NCBI GenBank assembly: GCA_964532595.1
Contig: CAZHIQ010000002.1
Coordinates: 227,550 to 291,549, forward strand
DNA length: 64,000 nucleotides
Reading direction: 5' to 3'
From: Chryseosolibacter sp964532595
Lineage (GTDB): Bacteria > Bacteroidota > Bacteroidia > Cytophagales > Cyclobacteriaceae
Of the stretch, positions 9,053 to 18,235 are shown one piece after another. Each line of letters begins with the position of its first letter. Position 1 is the first letter of the stretch. A program made the position numbers and the translations under genes. The notes beneath the pieces are model-generated. The model was given only the letters and a program-made list of their open reading frames with translations, was not told the origin of the DNA and made no database searches.

Positions 9053-10504
9053 ATGACCATAAAAAGAACCCTGCTTTTGCTGGCCTTAGTCGTGGGCGCT
9101 CATGTTGTATTGGCACAAGAGTCTACACGCCCTCCCGATAACGTATGGAGTCTGCGGGAATGTATCGACTACGCTTTGGCTCACAATCTTGATATCCGAC
9201 GAAGTCAACTCGCCTACGAGCAGAGCGCAATTGACCGAAGACAGGCTATTCTTTCCCGGTTCCCCACGGCGAACGCTTTTAGTTCATACGGATACAACTG
9301 GGGGCGGGGTCTTGATCCCGTAACCAACCAGTTTGTTTCTTCGCAGCGCAACAGTTACACCAGTGTGGGAGCAAGCAGTGACGTTATTCTCTTCAACGGC
9401 TTCAGGATTCAGAATACAATTAAGCAGGCGCGCAAGGAGAACGAGGCGTCGCAGGAAGATCTGCAACGTGCAAAGAACGATGTGACCCTGAACGTCATAT
9501 CGCTTTTCGTCAATGTTGTCTTTAACAAGGAACTGGTCAACAACGCCCAGTACCAGTTGGCGTCAAGCCAACAGCAGCTGGAGCGCACCCGAAAGCTCGT
9601 GGCTGCGGGGTCGCTGCCAAAGGCCGATGAGCTTAACCTGGAAGCACAGGTCGCTACAAACGAGGTGAACCTGATCAATCAGGAGAACGCGCTTAACCTC
9701 TCATTACTCGAACTTCAGCAAGCGCTGCAACTTCCCGCGTCAGGCGATTTTGATGTCGATGTTCCTGAATTACAGCCCGAAGATCTGGTACTGGAGCAAA
9801 CCCGTGCTGAAATTTTTAACATCGCCAGGTCAACGATGCCGGAGATCAGGAGTTCACACCTGAGAATTGAGAGTTCGTATTACGGCGTAAAAGCGGCTCG
9901 TGGCAATCTGTTTCCGCGCCTCAGCGCAAGCGGATCCATTAACAGCAATTATTCCAGTTCATCCGCCACGCGTTTCGTTCCCGATGGGACGTTTCAGGTT
10001 GTTGAAACCGGTTACTTCGTGCAGGGGTCGAACATGCCAGTTTATGGTTACGAGCCGGTGGGTAGCTTCCGCGATATTTACGGCTTTCGCGATCAGATAA
10101 AGGACAACCTTTATAAATCGGTCAGCGTGACGCTAAGTATCCCGATCTTCAACGGCCTTAATGCACGGTCGGCCATGCAGCGGGCGATGATTGCGAACGA
10201 GCAGGCGCGTATCAATGCACAGGAGACAGAAAATTTCCTCAGACAGACAGTCGAGACATCCTATAACAACGCCCTGGCGGCTGCCAAGGCTTTTACAGCC
10301 TCAACGCGACAGGTAGCTGCCCGCGAAGAGGCATACAGGATGGCCAAACAACGTTTTGACATCGGTGCTGCCAATTATGTTGATTATCAGGTGGCCGAGA
10401 ACGAATTGTTTCAGGCGCGAACAGAACTGGCCCGCGCCAAATACGAGTTTATCTTCCGTAAGAAGGTTCTTGATTTCTATCTCGGCAAAGACCTAGAATT
10501 TTAA
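9053..10504 (+). CDS. TolC-family outer membrane efflux protein
   Basis: Outer-membrane channel of a tripartite exporter. 483 aa: signal peptide ending near VLAQ (residue 22), then two TolC/OEP repeats of long helices with interspersed strands; typical pieces are WSLRECIDYALAHNLDIRRS at the start and RFDIGAANYVDYQVAENELF near the end. Both halves show the expected heptad-rich helices. It is 10 bases upstream of the membrane-fusion gene. Substrate unknown; type I or RND/ABC efflux cannot be distinguished because no inner-membrane pump adjoins. Confidence 0.93.
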   Translation: MTIKRTLLLLALVVGAHVVLAQESTRPPDNVWSLRECIDYALAHNLDIRRSQLAYEQSAIDRRQAILSRFPTANAFSSYGYNWGRGLDPVTNQFVSSQRNSYTSVGASSDVILFNGFRIQNTIKQARKENEASQEDLQRAKNDVTLNVISLFVNVVFNKELVNNAQYQLASSQQQLERTRKLVAAGSLPKADELNLEAQVATNEVNLINQENALNLSLLELQQALQLPASGDFDVDVPELQPEDLVLEQTRAEIFNIARSTMPEIRSSHLRIESSYYGVKAARGNLFPRLSASGSINSNYSSSSATRFVPDGTFQVVETGYFVQGSNMPVYGYEPVGSFRDIYGFRDQIKDNLYKSVSVTLSIPIFNGLNARSAMQRAMIANEQARINAQETENFLRQTVETSYNNALAAAKAFTASTRQVAAREEAYRMAKQRFDIGAANYVDYQVAENELFQARTELARAKYEFIFRKKVLDFYLGKDLEF

Positions 10505-10514
10505 ATGTCCCACA

Positions 10515-11864
10515 ATGGCTAAAAGAAAAAAATCCTCAAACCGTAGCTTGTATTGGATTATTGGCGGACTGCTGATCATCATCCTTTTTCTGGTCGTTGG
10601 CAAATCAGCGGGTTGGATCGGTAAACCGCGTCAAATTGAGGTGGAAACCGCTGTGGTCAAGCGTGCGAGTATAGTAGAAAAAGTCAGTGCCTCGGGTACG
10701 GTTCAGCCCGTTACTGAAGTCAAAATTGCACCGGAAGTCTCGGGTGAAATCATCGACCTTCTTGTGGAAGAGGGCGACTCGGTTTCGCGAGGACAGCTGT
10801 TGGTTCGCATTCGTCCCGATGTGTGGGAAAGTCAATTGCAACGAGCCCGGGCATCGCTGAGTCAGCAAAGGGCAAACCTTGCCCAGGCCGAGGCCAGCCT
10901 CAATGCCGCACGTGCCGCATTCATCCGTGCGGAACAGGAGTATAAACGGCAGGAAACGCTGTGGAAAGAGAAGGTAATTTCTGAGGCTGACTGGCAGTTG
11001 GCTAAGCAGAACTTTACAATCGCGCAAACCGATGTGATTGCCGCGGAGAAGAATGTAGAGGCGGCCCGATACGTCATTGAGAGTACGGAAGCCTCCCTGC
11101 GCGAAGCGCAGGAGAATGTACGGAAAACTTCCGTGGTAGCGCCTATGGATGGCGTAGTATCAAAGTTACTGGTCAGAAAGGGTGAGCGCGTCGTAGGGAC
11201 GGCTACGATGACGGGAACGGAAATGCTTCGTATCGCCGACCTCAATGTGATGGAGGTACGCGTGGATGTCAACGAGAATGACATCGTACGTGTTTCGGTA
11301 GGAGATACGGCTATCATCGACGTCGACGCCTATGCGAGCACCAACAAGAAATTTAAAGGTCTGGTTACTCTCATCGCGAATACGGCCAAGGAAAAGACTT
11401 CAGCGGATGCGATCACGGAGTTTGAGGTGAGAATCTTGATGCTCAAGTCGTCGTACGAAGACCTTATCAGGGAGGGAAGACGGTTTCCGTTCCGCCCCGG
11501 TATGACAGCAAGTGCCGACATTATCACCACGCAAAAGGAGAACGTTGTATCCGTACCTCTTGCCGCTGTCACCACACGTAACCCCGATCAGGCTAAGGGT
11601 CCCGAGACACCCAACCGGCCCGCGAGCCAGGAGCAAGACCCGCCACGCCCTCAACAGCAGCCGAAGACCGTCATTTTTGTCAATGATAATGGCGTGGCCA
11701 AAATGATGGAGGTCGAGACGGGTATAAGTGACTACGACAATATCGAGATAATTTCTGAGCTGAGTGATAGCACGGAAGTTATCACCGGCCCGTTCCTGGT
11801 GGTTTCGTCACGATTGAAAGATGGAGACGCCATACGCCCGCTTCCTAAAAAGGAAGGCAAGTGA
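10515..11864 (+). CDS. Efflux periplasmic adaptor (HlyD/MacA-like membrane fusion protein)
   Basis: Periplasmic adaptor that bridges an inner-membrane pump with the TolC channel. 449 aa: short basic N-terminus, one transmembrane anchor (about 11-29), a lipoyl-type half motif (VSASGTVQPVTEVKIAPEVS), a long alpha-hairpin coiled coil (about 100-200, rich in Ala, Glu, Gln), the second lipoyl half (VVAPMDGVVSKLLVRKGERV), beta-barrel and membrane-proximal domains. A Pro/Gln-rich insert around 360-385 is low complexity. It pairs with the preceding TolC gene. Usually a MacB-type ABC permease follows in Bacteroidota; here ppa follows instead. Confidence 0.92.
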   Translation: MAKRKKSSNRSLYWIIGGLLIIILFLVVGKSAGWIGKPRQIEVETAVVKRASIVEKVSASGTVQPVTEVKIAPEVSGEIIDLLVEEGDSVSRGQLLVRIRPDVWESQLQRARASLSQQRANLAQAEASLNAARAAFIRAEQEYKRQETLWKEKVISEADWQLAKQNFTIAQTDVIAAEKNVEAARYVIESTEASLREAQENVRKTSVVAPMDGVVSKLLVRKGERVVGTATMTGTEMLRIADLNVMEVRVDVNENDIVRVSVGDTAIIDVDAYASTNKKFKGLVTLIANTAKEKTSADAITEFEVRILMLKSSYEDLIREGRRFPFRPGMTASADIITTQKENVVSVPLAAVTTRNPDQAKGPETPNRPASQEQDPPRPQQQPKTVIFVNDNGVAKMMEVETGISDYDNIEIISELSDSTEVITGPFLVVSSRLKDGDAIRPLPKKEGK

Positions 11865-11901
11865 TGGGTGAACCTCTCGTGAAAAAGCCCTAAATTCGGC
11901 C

Positions 11902-12441
11902 ATGGTTCAACATCCGTGGCATGAGTTATCGGTCGGCGTGGAGCCACCGGCACGCGTCAACGCCGTTATTGAGATTCCGAAGGGCTCGAGAGCGAAATAC
12001 GAAATAGACAAGGAAAGCGGCCTTATTAAACTCGATCGCGTCATTTACGCATCGATGTACTATCCGCTCAATTACGGCTTTATCCCTCAGACGCTGGGTG
12101 AAGACAACGATCCCCTGGACATCGTTGTGCTCACACAGGTATCCGTTGTCCCGCTGTGTGTTATTCCATCTAAAGTGATTGGTGTCATGCAAATGATTGA
12201 CCGGGGGGAAGCTGATGAAAAGATTATCGCTGTCGCCGAGGAAGATCCCAGCGTGAGCCATATCTCAAGCGTTGAAGATTTGCCGGAACACCTGCTGTCG
12301 GAATTGCGCCATTTCTTCGAAAACTATAAGACGCTCGAGAAAAAAAAGGTGGTTGTTGACGAGTTCCTGGGGAGGGCGGAAGCGATGAGCGTGATTGAGG
12401 CCGGTGTAAAGCATTATAAGAAAATCATAAGAAAGGATTAG
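11902..12441 (+). CDS. ppa: Inorganic pyrophosphatase, family I
   Basis: Hydrolyses cytosolic pyrophosphate to phosphate, pulling biosynthetic reactions forward. 179 aa, normal. Seen: EIPKGSRAKYEIDKESGLIKLDR, YPLNYGFIPQTLGEDNDPLD (contains the D-x-DP-x-D metal-binding signature) and GVMQMIDRGEADEKIIAV. All metal ligand positions expected from the signature are present. It starts 37 bases after the adaptor gene. Confidence 0.97.
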   Translation: MVQHPWHELSVGVEPPARVNAVIEIPKGSRAKYEIDKESGLIKLDRVIYASMYYPLNYGFIPQTLGEDNDPLDIVVLTQVSVVPLCVIPSKVIGVMQMIDRGEADEKIIAVAEEDPSVSHISSVEDLPEHLLSELRHFFENYKTLEKKKVVVDEFLGRAEAMSVIEAGVKHYKKIIRKD

Positions 12442-12451
12442 CTCCTGTTGC

Positions 12452-12459
12452 TATCTTTG
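12452..12459 (+). promoter_or_regulatory. -7 promoter box TATCTTTG ahead of the glycosyltransferase set
   Basis: Exact TAnnTTTG match between ppa and the first glycosyltransferase, only 5 bases before its ATG. If used, the transcript would be leaderless or nearly so. No well-spaced -33 element seen. Confidence 0.5.
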
Positions 12460-12464
12460 TCGGA

Positions 12465-13280
12465 ATGAGAGTTTCCGTTATCATCAGTACCTACAACTCG
12501 CCTGAATGGTTGGAAAAGGTGCTCTGGGGTTATGAATGCCAGACGCACAAGGATTTCGAGGTGGTCATCGCCGATGACGGATCAGGCGAAGAGACGCTGA
12601 GGACCATCGAGCGCTTCAGGCAGGGGTCTTGCCTTGATATCGTCCACGTGTGGCATGAAGACCGCGGTTTCCAGAAATCGGAAATTCTCAACAAGGCGAT
12701 TCAGGCATCGAGAACTGATTACCTGATCTTTTCCGATGGAGATTGTATCCCACGAAAGGATTTCGTCACCGTCCATGCCCGGCATGCCGAACCCGGTTAT
12801 TTCCTATCGGGCGGCTATTTCATGTTACCAATAGAAACGAGTCATGCGATTACCCACGAAGACGTCATAAGCGAAAACGCCTTTCGGGTGAGTTGGTTAA
12901 AGGAACATGGCCTGAACGGCACCTATAAGACGCTAAAATTAACGAGTACCGGCAGCCTGCAGAAATTTCTGAACTTTGTTACGCCCACCAAAGCCACCTG
13001 GAACGGTCATAATTCCTCCGGTTGGAAAAAAGATTTGCTCGCCGTGAATGGGTTCAATGAGCAAATGCAGTACGGTGGACAGGATCGTGAGCTGGGTGAG
13101 CGGCTTATGAACAAGGGAATCAAGGGAAAGCAAATTCGATATAGTGCGGTTTGCATCCATCTCGAACACAAACGCGGTTACAAAACACTGGAGTCGATCC
13201 GCAAAAACAAGATGATCCGCAAGGAAACCAAGCTGCAAAAGCGGGTCTGGACTGAATATGGCATTGTTAAGGAAAGGTAA
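12465..13280 (+). CDS. Family 2 glycosyltransferase, surface-glycan type
   Basis: Predicted inverting GT-A glycosyltransferase in the cytoplasm. 271 aa. Seen: VSVIISTYNSPEWLEKVLWG at the N-terminus (nucleotide-binding strand), DFEVVIADDGSGEET, the metal-binding DGDCIP (a DxD-type motif), and a C-terminal galactosyltransferase-like part with NGFNEQMQYGGQDRELGERL. No membrane segments. It is paralogous, about half identical by eye, to the gene at 14194-15006; the two flank a different GT2. Start is the only ATG compatible with the conserved N-terminus. Acceptor and donor are unknown; LPS core or another surface polysaccharide is likely. Confidence 0.9.
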   Translation: MRVSVIISTYNSPEWLEKVLWGYECQTHKDFEVVIADDGSGEETLRTIERFRQGSCLDIVHVWHEDRGFQKSEILNKAIQASRTDYLIFSDGDCIPRKDFVTVHARHAEPGYFLSGGYFMLPIETSHAITHEDVISENAFRVSWLKEHGLNGTYKTLKLTSTGSLQKFLNFVTPTKATWNGHNSSGWKKDLLAVNGFNEQMQYGGQDRELGERLMNKGIKGKQIRYSAVCIHLEHKRGYKTLESIRKNKMIRKETKLQKRVWTEYGIVKER

Positions 13281-13398
13281 TGTTCCTTCGAGATTACCGC
13301 GGTGTTTCCGTTATCCGTTCCAACGAATGAAAAAGAAAATGGGTCTAAGCCAATGCATAGGCATGTATAATTGCATAAAAACCCCCTTCGTGTAGCGT

Positions 13399-14181
13399 AT
13401 GGGCCGCCCAGTCAGTATCTCGGCAACGGTCATAACCTATAACGAAGAGCGGAAAATAGAGAACTGCCTGAAGTCGTTAATGGAGGTGGCAGATGAAATC
13501 GTGGTGGTGGATTCTTTTTCAACCGACCGTACGGAAGAGATTTGCTCCCGCTACCCGGTTCGCTTTATCAAGAGGGCATTTGATGGGTACGTGGCACAGA
13601 AAAATAACGCGGTGGAGTATGCATCACACGATTACATTCTGGCGTTGGATGCCGACGAAGTACTGTCCGACGAGCTCAGGGATTCCATATTGACGGTAAA
13701 ACAAAACTGGGACCCGCAGTACGACGGTTATTCCTTTAACCGGTTTAACAACTACTGCGGACATTGGATCAGGTTTTGCGGGTGGTATCCTGATCGCAAG
13801 GTGAGGTTGTGGGACCGAAGAAAGGCTCGCTGGAGTGGGGAAGATCCCCACGACCGCGTGGTGATTCCTCGCGAACGGCTTAAGCAGCTGAAGGGTGACT
13901 TGTTGCATTATGCTTATCACACGCTAGATGAGCACCTGCGACAGATGCACCGTTTTGCGGAGGTCGCAGCACGGGCGAAGTATCGCAACGGAAAGAAGGC
14001 TGTATTTCTTGTCCATGTGATACTCAATCCGATGTTCAAGTTCTTCCGGAAATACGTCCTGCAACTCGGGTTTCTGGACGGGTATTATGGTTTGGTTTTT
14101 TGTGCTACAACCTCCGCAATGAATTTTTATAAGTACCTGCGTCTTTACGAATACGGGCGCCGGGGACTACCAGAAGAATAA
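13399..14181 (+). CDS. Family 2 glycosyltransferase, WaaE/KdtX-like
   Basis: 260 aa GT-A enzyme. Seen: ISATVITYNEERKIENCL, ADEIVVVDSFSTDRTEEIC, YILALDADEVLSDEL (DxD variant), RFCGWYPDRKVRLWDRRKARW and GEDPHDRV, the pattern of LPS-core beta-glucosyl/heptosyl-adding WaaE-like enzymes; a hydrophobic C-terminal stretch (about 210-250) may touch the membrane. The 118 bases before it contain no other gene. Six bases separate its stop from a GTG ahead of the next gene. Donor sugar unknown. Confidence 0.9.
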   Translation: MGRPVSISATVITYNEERKIENCLKSLMEVADEIVVVDSFSTDRTEEICSRYPVRFIKRAFDGYVAQKNNAVEYASHDYILALDADEVLSDELRDSILTVKQNWDPQYDGYSFNRFNNYCGHWIRFCGWYPDRKVRLWDRRKARWSGEDPHDRVVIPRERLKQLKGDLLHYAYHTLDEHLRQMHRFAEVAARAKYRNGKKAVFLVHVILNPMFKFFRKYVLQLGFLDGYYGLVFCATTSAMNFYKYLRLYEYGRRGLPEE

Positions 14182-14193
14182 ACGAATGTGCGA

Positions 14194-15006
14194 ATGACTG
14201 TATCAGTGGTTATAAGTACCTATAATGCACCTGCCTGGCTGGAGAAGGTTCTGTGGGGATATACGCGCCAGAATTACAGAGACTTCGATATTATCATAGC
14301 CGACGATGGTTCGGGGGAGGAAACCCGAAGCGTGATTCGATACTTTCAGAACAACACGTTACTCAAAATCAGGCATATCTGGCATGAAGACCGGGGATAT
14401 CGCCGGCAGACTATTCTCAATAACGCTATTCTCAGCTCCGATGCTGACTATTTGATATTTACTGACGGTGATTGCATTCCCCGCAACGACTTTGTCTATA
14501 CGCACGTCTCGCAGGCGGAGCGGGGGTATTATCTGTCGGGTGGATACTGCAAGCTGTCCATGCACCTCAGCAAGAGTATTGAGAAAGATCATATCCTGAG
14601 TCAAGAATGCTTCAAGCTCAAATGGCTGCGTTCTATCGACTCCGTGGGTATGTCTCAACGCAGGAAGCTGAATGCACGCGGTCGATGGGCGCGTTTTCTG
14701 GATATCGTTACAACGGCGAAGCCAACGTTTAATAATTGCAATTCCTCGGCGTGGAAGGCCGACCTTTTGGCGGTAAACGGCTATGACGAACGTATGCAAT
14801 ACGGAGGGTCTGATCGGGAGATAGGGGAGAGGTTGCGCAACTATGGTATTCAGGGAAAGCAGATTCGTCATCGTGCCATTGTTCTTCACCTCGATCACGC
14901 ACGCGGGTATAAAACGGCTGAATCGATCCAGCGCAATCTTACAATTCGAAAGACCACTCGGGCCATGAAGGTAAGCTGGACACCTCATGGTATACAAAAA
15001 CGGTAA
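14194..15006 (+). CDS. Family 2 glycosyltransferase, paralogue of the gene at 12465
   Basis: 270 aa. Same architecture as the 12465 gene: VSVVISTYNAPAWLEKVLWG, IIIADDGSGEET, FTDGDCIP, NSSAWKADLLAVNGYDERMQYGGSDREIGERL and a basic C-terminus. The ATG at 14194 is preferred over a GTG at 14188 because the conserved start aligns with MTVSV and its paralogue's MRVSV. It is 2 bases from the following GT4 gene, so the last two genes are translationally close. Likely acts on the same glycan as its neighbours. Confidence 0.9.
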   Translation: MTVSVVISTYNAPAWLEKVLWGYTRQNYRDFDIIIADDGSGEETRSVIRYFQNNTLLKIRHIWHEDRGYRRQTILNNAILSSDADYLIFTDGDCIPRNDFVYTHVSQAERGYYLSGGYCKLSMHLSKSIEKDHILSQECFKLKWLRSIDSVGMSQRRKLNARGRWARFLDIVTTAKPTFNNCNSSAWKADLLAVNGYDERMQYGGSDREIGERLRNYGIQGKQIRHRAIVLHLDHARGYKTAESIQRNLTIRKTTRAMKVSWTPHGIQKR

Positions 15007-15008
15007 GG

Positions 15009-16190
15009 ATGCAACACGAAGATATTCACGCGCCTCTGCGCATGTGTATTACACGTTCGTCGCGCCACGCTTATTCCGAAACCTTCATTCGCGATCAGAT
15101 TACGACCCTGCACAAGATGGCGGAGGTCCATACCGTTCACAGCGGACGATTTCCTGAGCGTAGGGAAGATGGCACGCTGCTTAGCCCACTACCCTTCTGG
15201 ATGGCGCACAAATTGGTGAAAGGCATCACGGGGCGTCGCAATACCTTTTTCGGGCATCTGGGATTTAAGAAATTCTTGAGCGACCGACGGATAGAGGTGG
15301 TGTTGGGCAACTACGGCATTTCGGCGGCCCACCTGGTAGAACCCTGTCGCCAGCTTGGCGTCCCGCTGTTAGCTATCTTCCACGGGCATGACGCGAGCAA
15401 CCGAAGATTGCTCGCCGCTTACCGACGTCGCTATCTCGCCCTCTTTGACTACGCCTATGCTGTTATTGCGGTCTCCAAAGACATGCAAAAGGGATTGATT
15501 GCCATGGGGGCCAATCCCGATAAAGTGGTGCTGATACCCTACGGCGTCGATGTTGAGAAGTTTAAACCTGTACCGTCCAGAAAGGAAAAAATGTTCCTGG
15601 CGGTGGGACGGTTTGTCGAGAAAAAAGGTCCGGAGTACACGATTCGGGCTTTTTCCGAGGTATTGAGAAAGCATCCCGACGCCCGGTTGGTGATGGTCGG
15701 GAAACACGACGAAAGGTATATGGAATGCGCGCGTCTGGTGACTGCGCTCGATGTCGGTCATGCCGTTTCGTTTCCGGGCGTGCTTAGTCCAGATCAGGTA
15801 GCCTCCCTTATGGCCAGGGCACTGGCTTTCGTCCAACACTCGGTGACTGCGGCTAACGGAGATATGGAGGGTACACCGCTGAGCATTTTGGAAGCGTCGG
15901 CGAGCGGGTTGCCGATCATTAGTACGCGCCACGCAGGGATCAAAGAGGCCGTCGTGCATGGTCGGACCGGATTTCTGGTCGATGAAAAGGATACAGCGGG
16001 TATGGCCGAGTTTATGACTAAACTCCTGGATGATGAGGCCCTCGTCCCTGTCCTGGGAGGGGCGGGACGGGAACATATCCTGAAACACCACAATCAAGTT
16101 ACACAGATTGCCAAGATTCATGAGCTGGCCATGAAAGCGAGCGGACGTCTTGTAACACAAGAAAGAGTATTACACCGCCCGACTGTATAG
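15009..16190 (+). CDS. Family 4 glycosyltransferase
   Basis: Predicted retaining GT-B enzyme of 393 aa. Seen: a variable N-terminal acceptor domain, then VIAVSKDMQKGLIAMGANPDKVVLIPYGVDVEKF, the GT1-type C-terminal domain start FLAVGRFVEKKGPEYTIRAF, and the E-x7-E region GDMEGTPLSILEASASGLPI. No membrane segments. Last gene of the four-gene glycosyltransferase set; its stop is 2 bases from the convergent maf stop, leaving no room for a terminator between them. Confidence 0.92.
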   Translation: MQHEDIHAPLRMCITRSSRHAYSETFIRDQITTLHKMAEVHTVHSGRFPERREDGTLLSPLPFWMAHKLVKGITGRRNTFFGHLGFKKFLSDRRIEVVLGNYGISAAHLVEPCRQLGVPLLAIFHGHDASNRRLLAAYRRRYLALFDYAYAVIAVSKDMQKGLIAMGANPDKVVLIPYGVDVEKFKPVPSRKEKMFLAVGRFVEKKGPEYTIRAFSEVLRKHPDARLVMVGKHDERYMECARLVTALDVGHAVSFPGVLSPDQVASLMARALAFVQHSVTAANGDMEGTPLSILEASASGLPIISTRHAGIKEAVVHGRTGFLVDEKDTAGMAEFMTKLLDDEALVPVLGGAGREHILKHHNQVTQIAKIHELAMKASGRLVTQERVLHRPTV

Positions 16191-16192
16191 TG

Positions 16193-16858
16193 TCACCATC
16201 TCATAAGGCGCTGGTAAACTTTATGCACGGGCAATCCCATCACATTGAAGTAGGATCCTTCGATCGCGCGGATGATGACAATCCGTTCGCCCGATGCAGG
16301 CTGTGAATCTTCCACCAGCGACAACTTCCCGATCTCTTTCAGGAAAGCAATCTCCTCCGCTGAGCACGGATTGACGCCGGGAGGGAGTGAGTCCTGTGCG
16401 CCATAGGCGCCTGCTTTGTCGAAGGGCTGAAAGGTGTCGATATACTGTTCAATCTGTCTTTGGTCGAGTTCCTCAAAGGTGACATAAGTGGTCTCGTCGA
16501 AGCTTTCCTCTTTATCCGCCGATGTAATAGTTACTCCTGTCATTACTTTATGAGTGCGTCCGGCAAGTCGCGAAAGCATATCCATCGCATCCTGTCGGTC
16601 GGTCGGCTTGTTTAGGATTGTGTCATCGAGAATAACAACGGTGTCGGCGGTTACGACAATTCTGTCTTCCGGGTGGGGACGGAAATAGGCTGCCTTGAGC
16701 GATGCCAGGTAACGGGCGACTTCACTGGCGGGCAGATGAGCAGGGTAGACTTCCTCTACCTCCGGTTTTGCAACTGTGAATTGCAGACCGGTAGCCTTCA
16801 TGAGATATTGGCGGCGCGGCGACGATGAAGCGAGCACCAATGGACGTGAGTGAATCAT
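16193..16858 (-). CDS. maf: Maf-family nucleoside triphosphate pyrophosphatase
   Basis: House-cleaning dNTP/NTP pyrophosphatase (dTTP/UTP or m7GTP class not decidable here) hydrolysing non-canonical nucleotides. 221 aa, longer than the usual 190-200. Seen: VLASSSPRRQYLMKATGL (substrate loop), ADTVVILDD, LAGRTHKVMTGVTI, FDKAGAYGAQ and EGSYFNVMGLPVHKVYQRL. About 30 extra residues lie between AGAYGAQ and EGSYFNV (with PPGVNPCSAEEIAFLKEIGK). Its ATG overlaps the DUF1015 stop by 4 bases, so the two are coupled. Confidence 0.94.
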   Translation of the reverse strand: MIHSRPLVLASSSPRRQYLMKATGLQFTVAKPEVEEVYPAHLPASEVARYLASLKAAYFRPHPEDRIVVTADTVVILDDTILNKPTDRQDAMDMLSRLAGRTHKVMTGVTITSADKEESFDETTYVTFEELDQRQIEQYIDTFQPFDKAGAYGAQDSLPPGVNPCSAEEIAFLKEIGKLSLVEDSQPASGERIVIIRAIEGSYFNVMGLPVHKVYQRLMRW

Positions 16859-18165
16859 GCGGGGATATAGAACGGTGAATAAACCGGCTCCTGGAATTCT
16901 TCTTCCCGAATGGATGAGAATACGAATCCGCTGATAACCTTTGGATAAAAGTAGGTAGACTTCTGCGGCAGGGTGTAGCCACTATCGCAAACGGTCTTCA
17001 CGTCATCAATAGAGACAGGGTTGGTAATGATCGCCAATTGGGCCTCACCCTGAATAACTTTGCGAAGGCAGTCCGCAAAACTTCTGTCGAAAGAAAGATG
17101 CTCGGAGCGGCGTTGGTCCTTACCCGCGATACCCAGTGCTTTCTCGATGATGAAGTAATGGAGTACGGTGAGATCAAGTTGTTGAATCACTGGTGGAAAA
17201 GGCCACTTCATTCGTTCCATTGACTCCGGCTTGAGTCGTAATTTAAAACATCTGTCCTTCATCATGATGCCGAAAGCCCGTGGTTTTCCCGCGATAACTT
17301 CATGTAATGTATCACTGTCTTCCACCGGCTTAATAGTGAAGTCTTCAGCAAGACTGCTCATAACGGCGTCGACATCGAAATGACGTAAGCCTGAAATTAT
17401 CCGGTGCGTTGGTAAAATCTTCAAATCATCCGACTCCGTGTTACTCAGGTACATAAGATGATAGTTGAAGCCGCGGGAGGTTTCGCCCGGAAACTGCTTC
17501 AGCATCTTCTTTTTATACAGTAAAGATCCTTCGTAGCGGTGGTGTCCATCGGCCAGAATGATTCGTTTGGTTTTCAATACTTCGATGAAGCGTCGGATGA
17601 TCGCAGCATCGTGGATAACGGCCAGCACATCTCGCACGCCCTGATAGTCTTCCGTTTCGAGAAGGGGGCGCGTCATAGCTTCGTCCATAAAGGGTTCCAA
17701 CTCATGCGCCGGATCGGTGTAAAGTCCGTGTGTCGGACTGGTATGGAGTTGCGTGTGTTCGAGCAGTTCTACCCGGTCGTTTACAGACGAAGGCATTGTG
17801 TTTTCATGCCGGCGTATTACGCCTTCTTCCCAGTCATAGGTTCGTATGTGACATATAAACCCCTTTCGGCAATACGTTGCCGGATCTCCCGCGATGTTGA
17901 AGTACTGATAGTACACGTATATAGCAGGAAGTGGGTCTTGTATCAATACGCTGTCTTCTTTCCATTCTGCCAACGTTTTGGCTGCGCGTTGCGCGGCGTC
18001 GGGTGGCTGAGGCGAAGTAAGATGAATGCTGTTGTATGGATAATGATAAAGCGCCGAGCGTTGTTTTTCTGAGATCACATCGAAGAGTGGCGCCATCAAT
18101 TCGTCAGGGTTGCCCAAGAGATCGGGGTGATATCGCCAGGGTCGGATGGGTAGAATGTCAGCCAT
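16855..18165 (-). CDS. DUF1015 family protein
   Basis: Function not established. 436 aa from the ATG at 18165; a TTG two codons earlier is less likely because the conserved N-terminus is MADILPIRPWRYHP. Seen family landmarks: IRPWRYHPDLLGNPDELMAPLFDVIS, the central IILADGHHRYEGSLLYKK and the C-terminal PQKSTYFYPKVISGF. No signal peptide or membrane segment, so probably cytosolic. In many bacteria this family sits beside serine-biosynthesis genes; here it is coupled to maf, with serC/serA some 9 kb away on the same strand. Confidence 0.9.
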   Translation of the reverse strand: MADILPIRPWRYHPDLLGNPDELMAPLFDVISEKQRSALYHYPYNSIHLTSPQPPDAAQRAAKTLAEWKEDSVLIQDPLPAIYVYYQYFNIAGDPATYCRKGFICHIRTYDWEEGVIRRHENTMPSSVNDRVELLEHTQLHTSPTHGLYTDPAHELEPFMDEAMTRPLLETEDYQGVRDVLAVIHDAAIIRRFIEVLKTKRIILADGHHRYEGSLLYKKKMLKQFPGETSRGFNYHLMYLSNTESDDLKILPTHRIISGLRHFDVDAVMSSLAEDFTIKPVEDSDTLHEVIAGKPRAFGIMMKDRCFKLRLKPESMERMKWPFPPVIQQLDLTVLHYFIIEKALGIAGKDQRRSEHLSFDRSFADCLRKVIQGEAQLAIITNPVSIDDVKTVCDSGYTLPQKSTYFYPKVISGFVFSSIREEEFQEPVYSPFYIPA

Positions 18166-18235
18166 GAGCAAAGGGATTATTATGCCCCGCTAAGCAAACG
18201 ACGCCGCGGAAGGAGCCAAAATTAAGAGAAATTGC

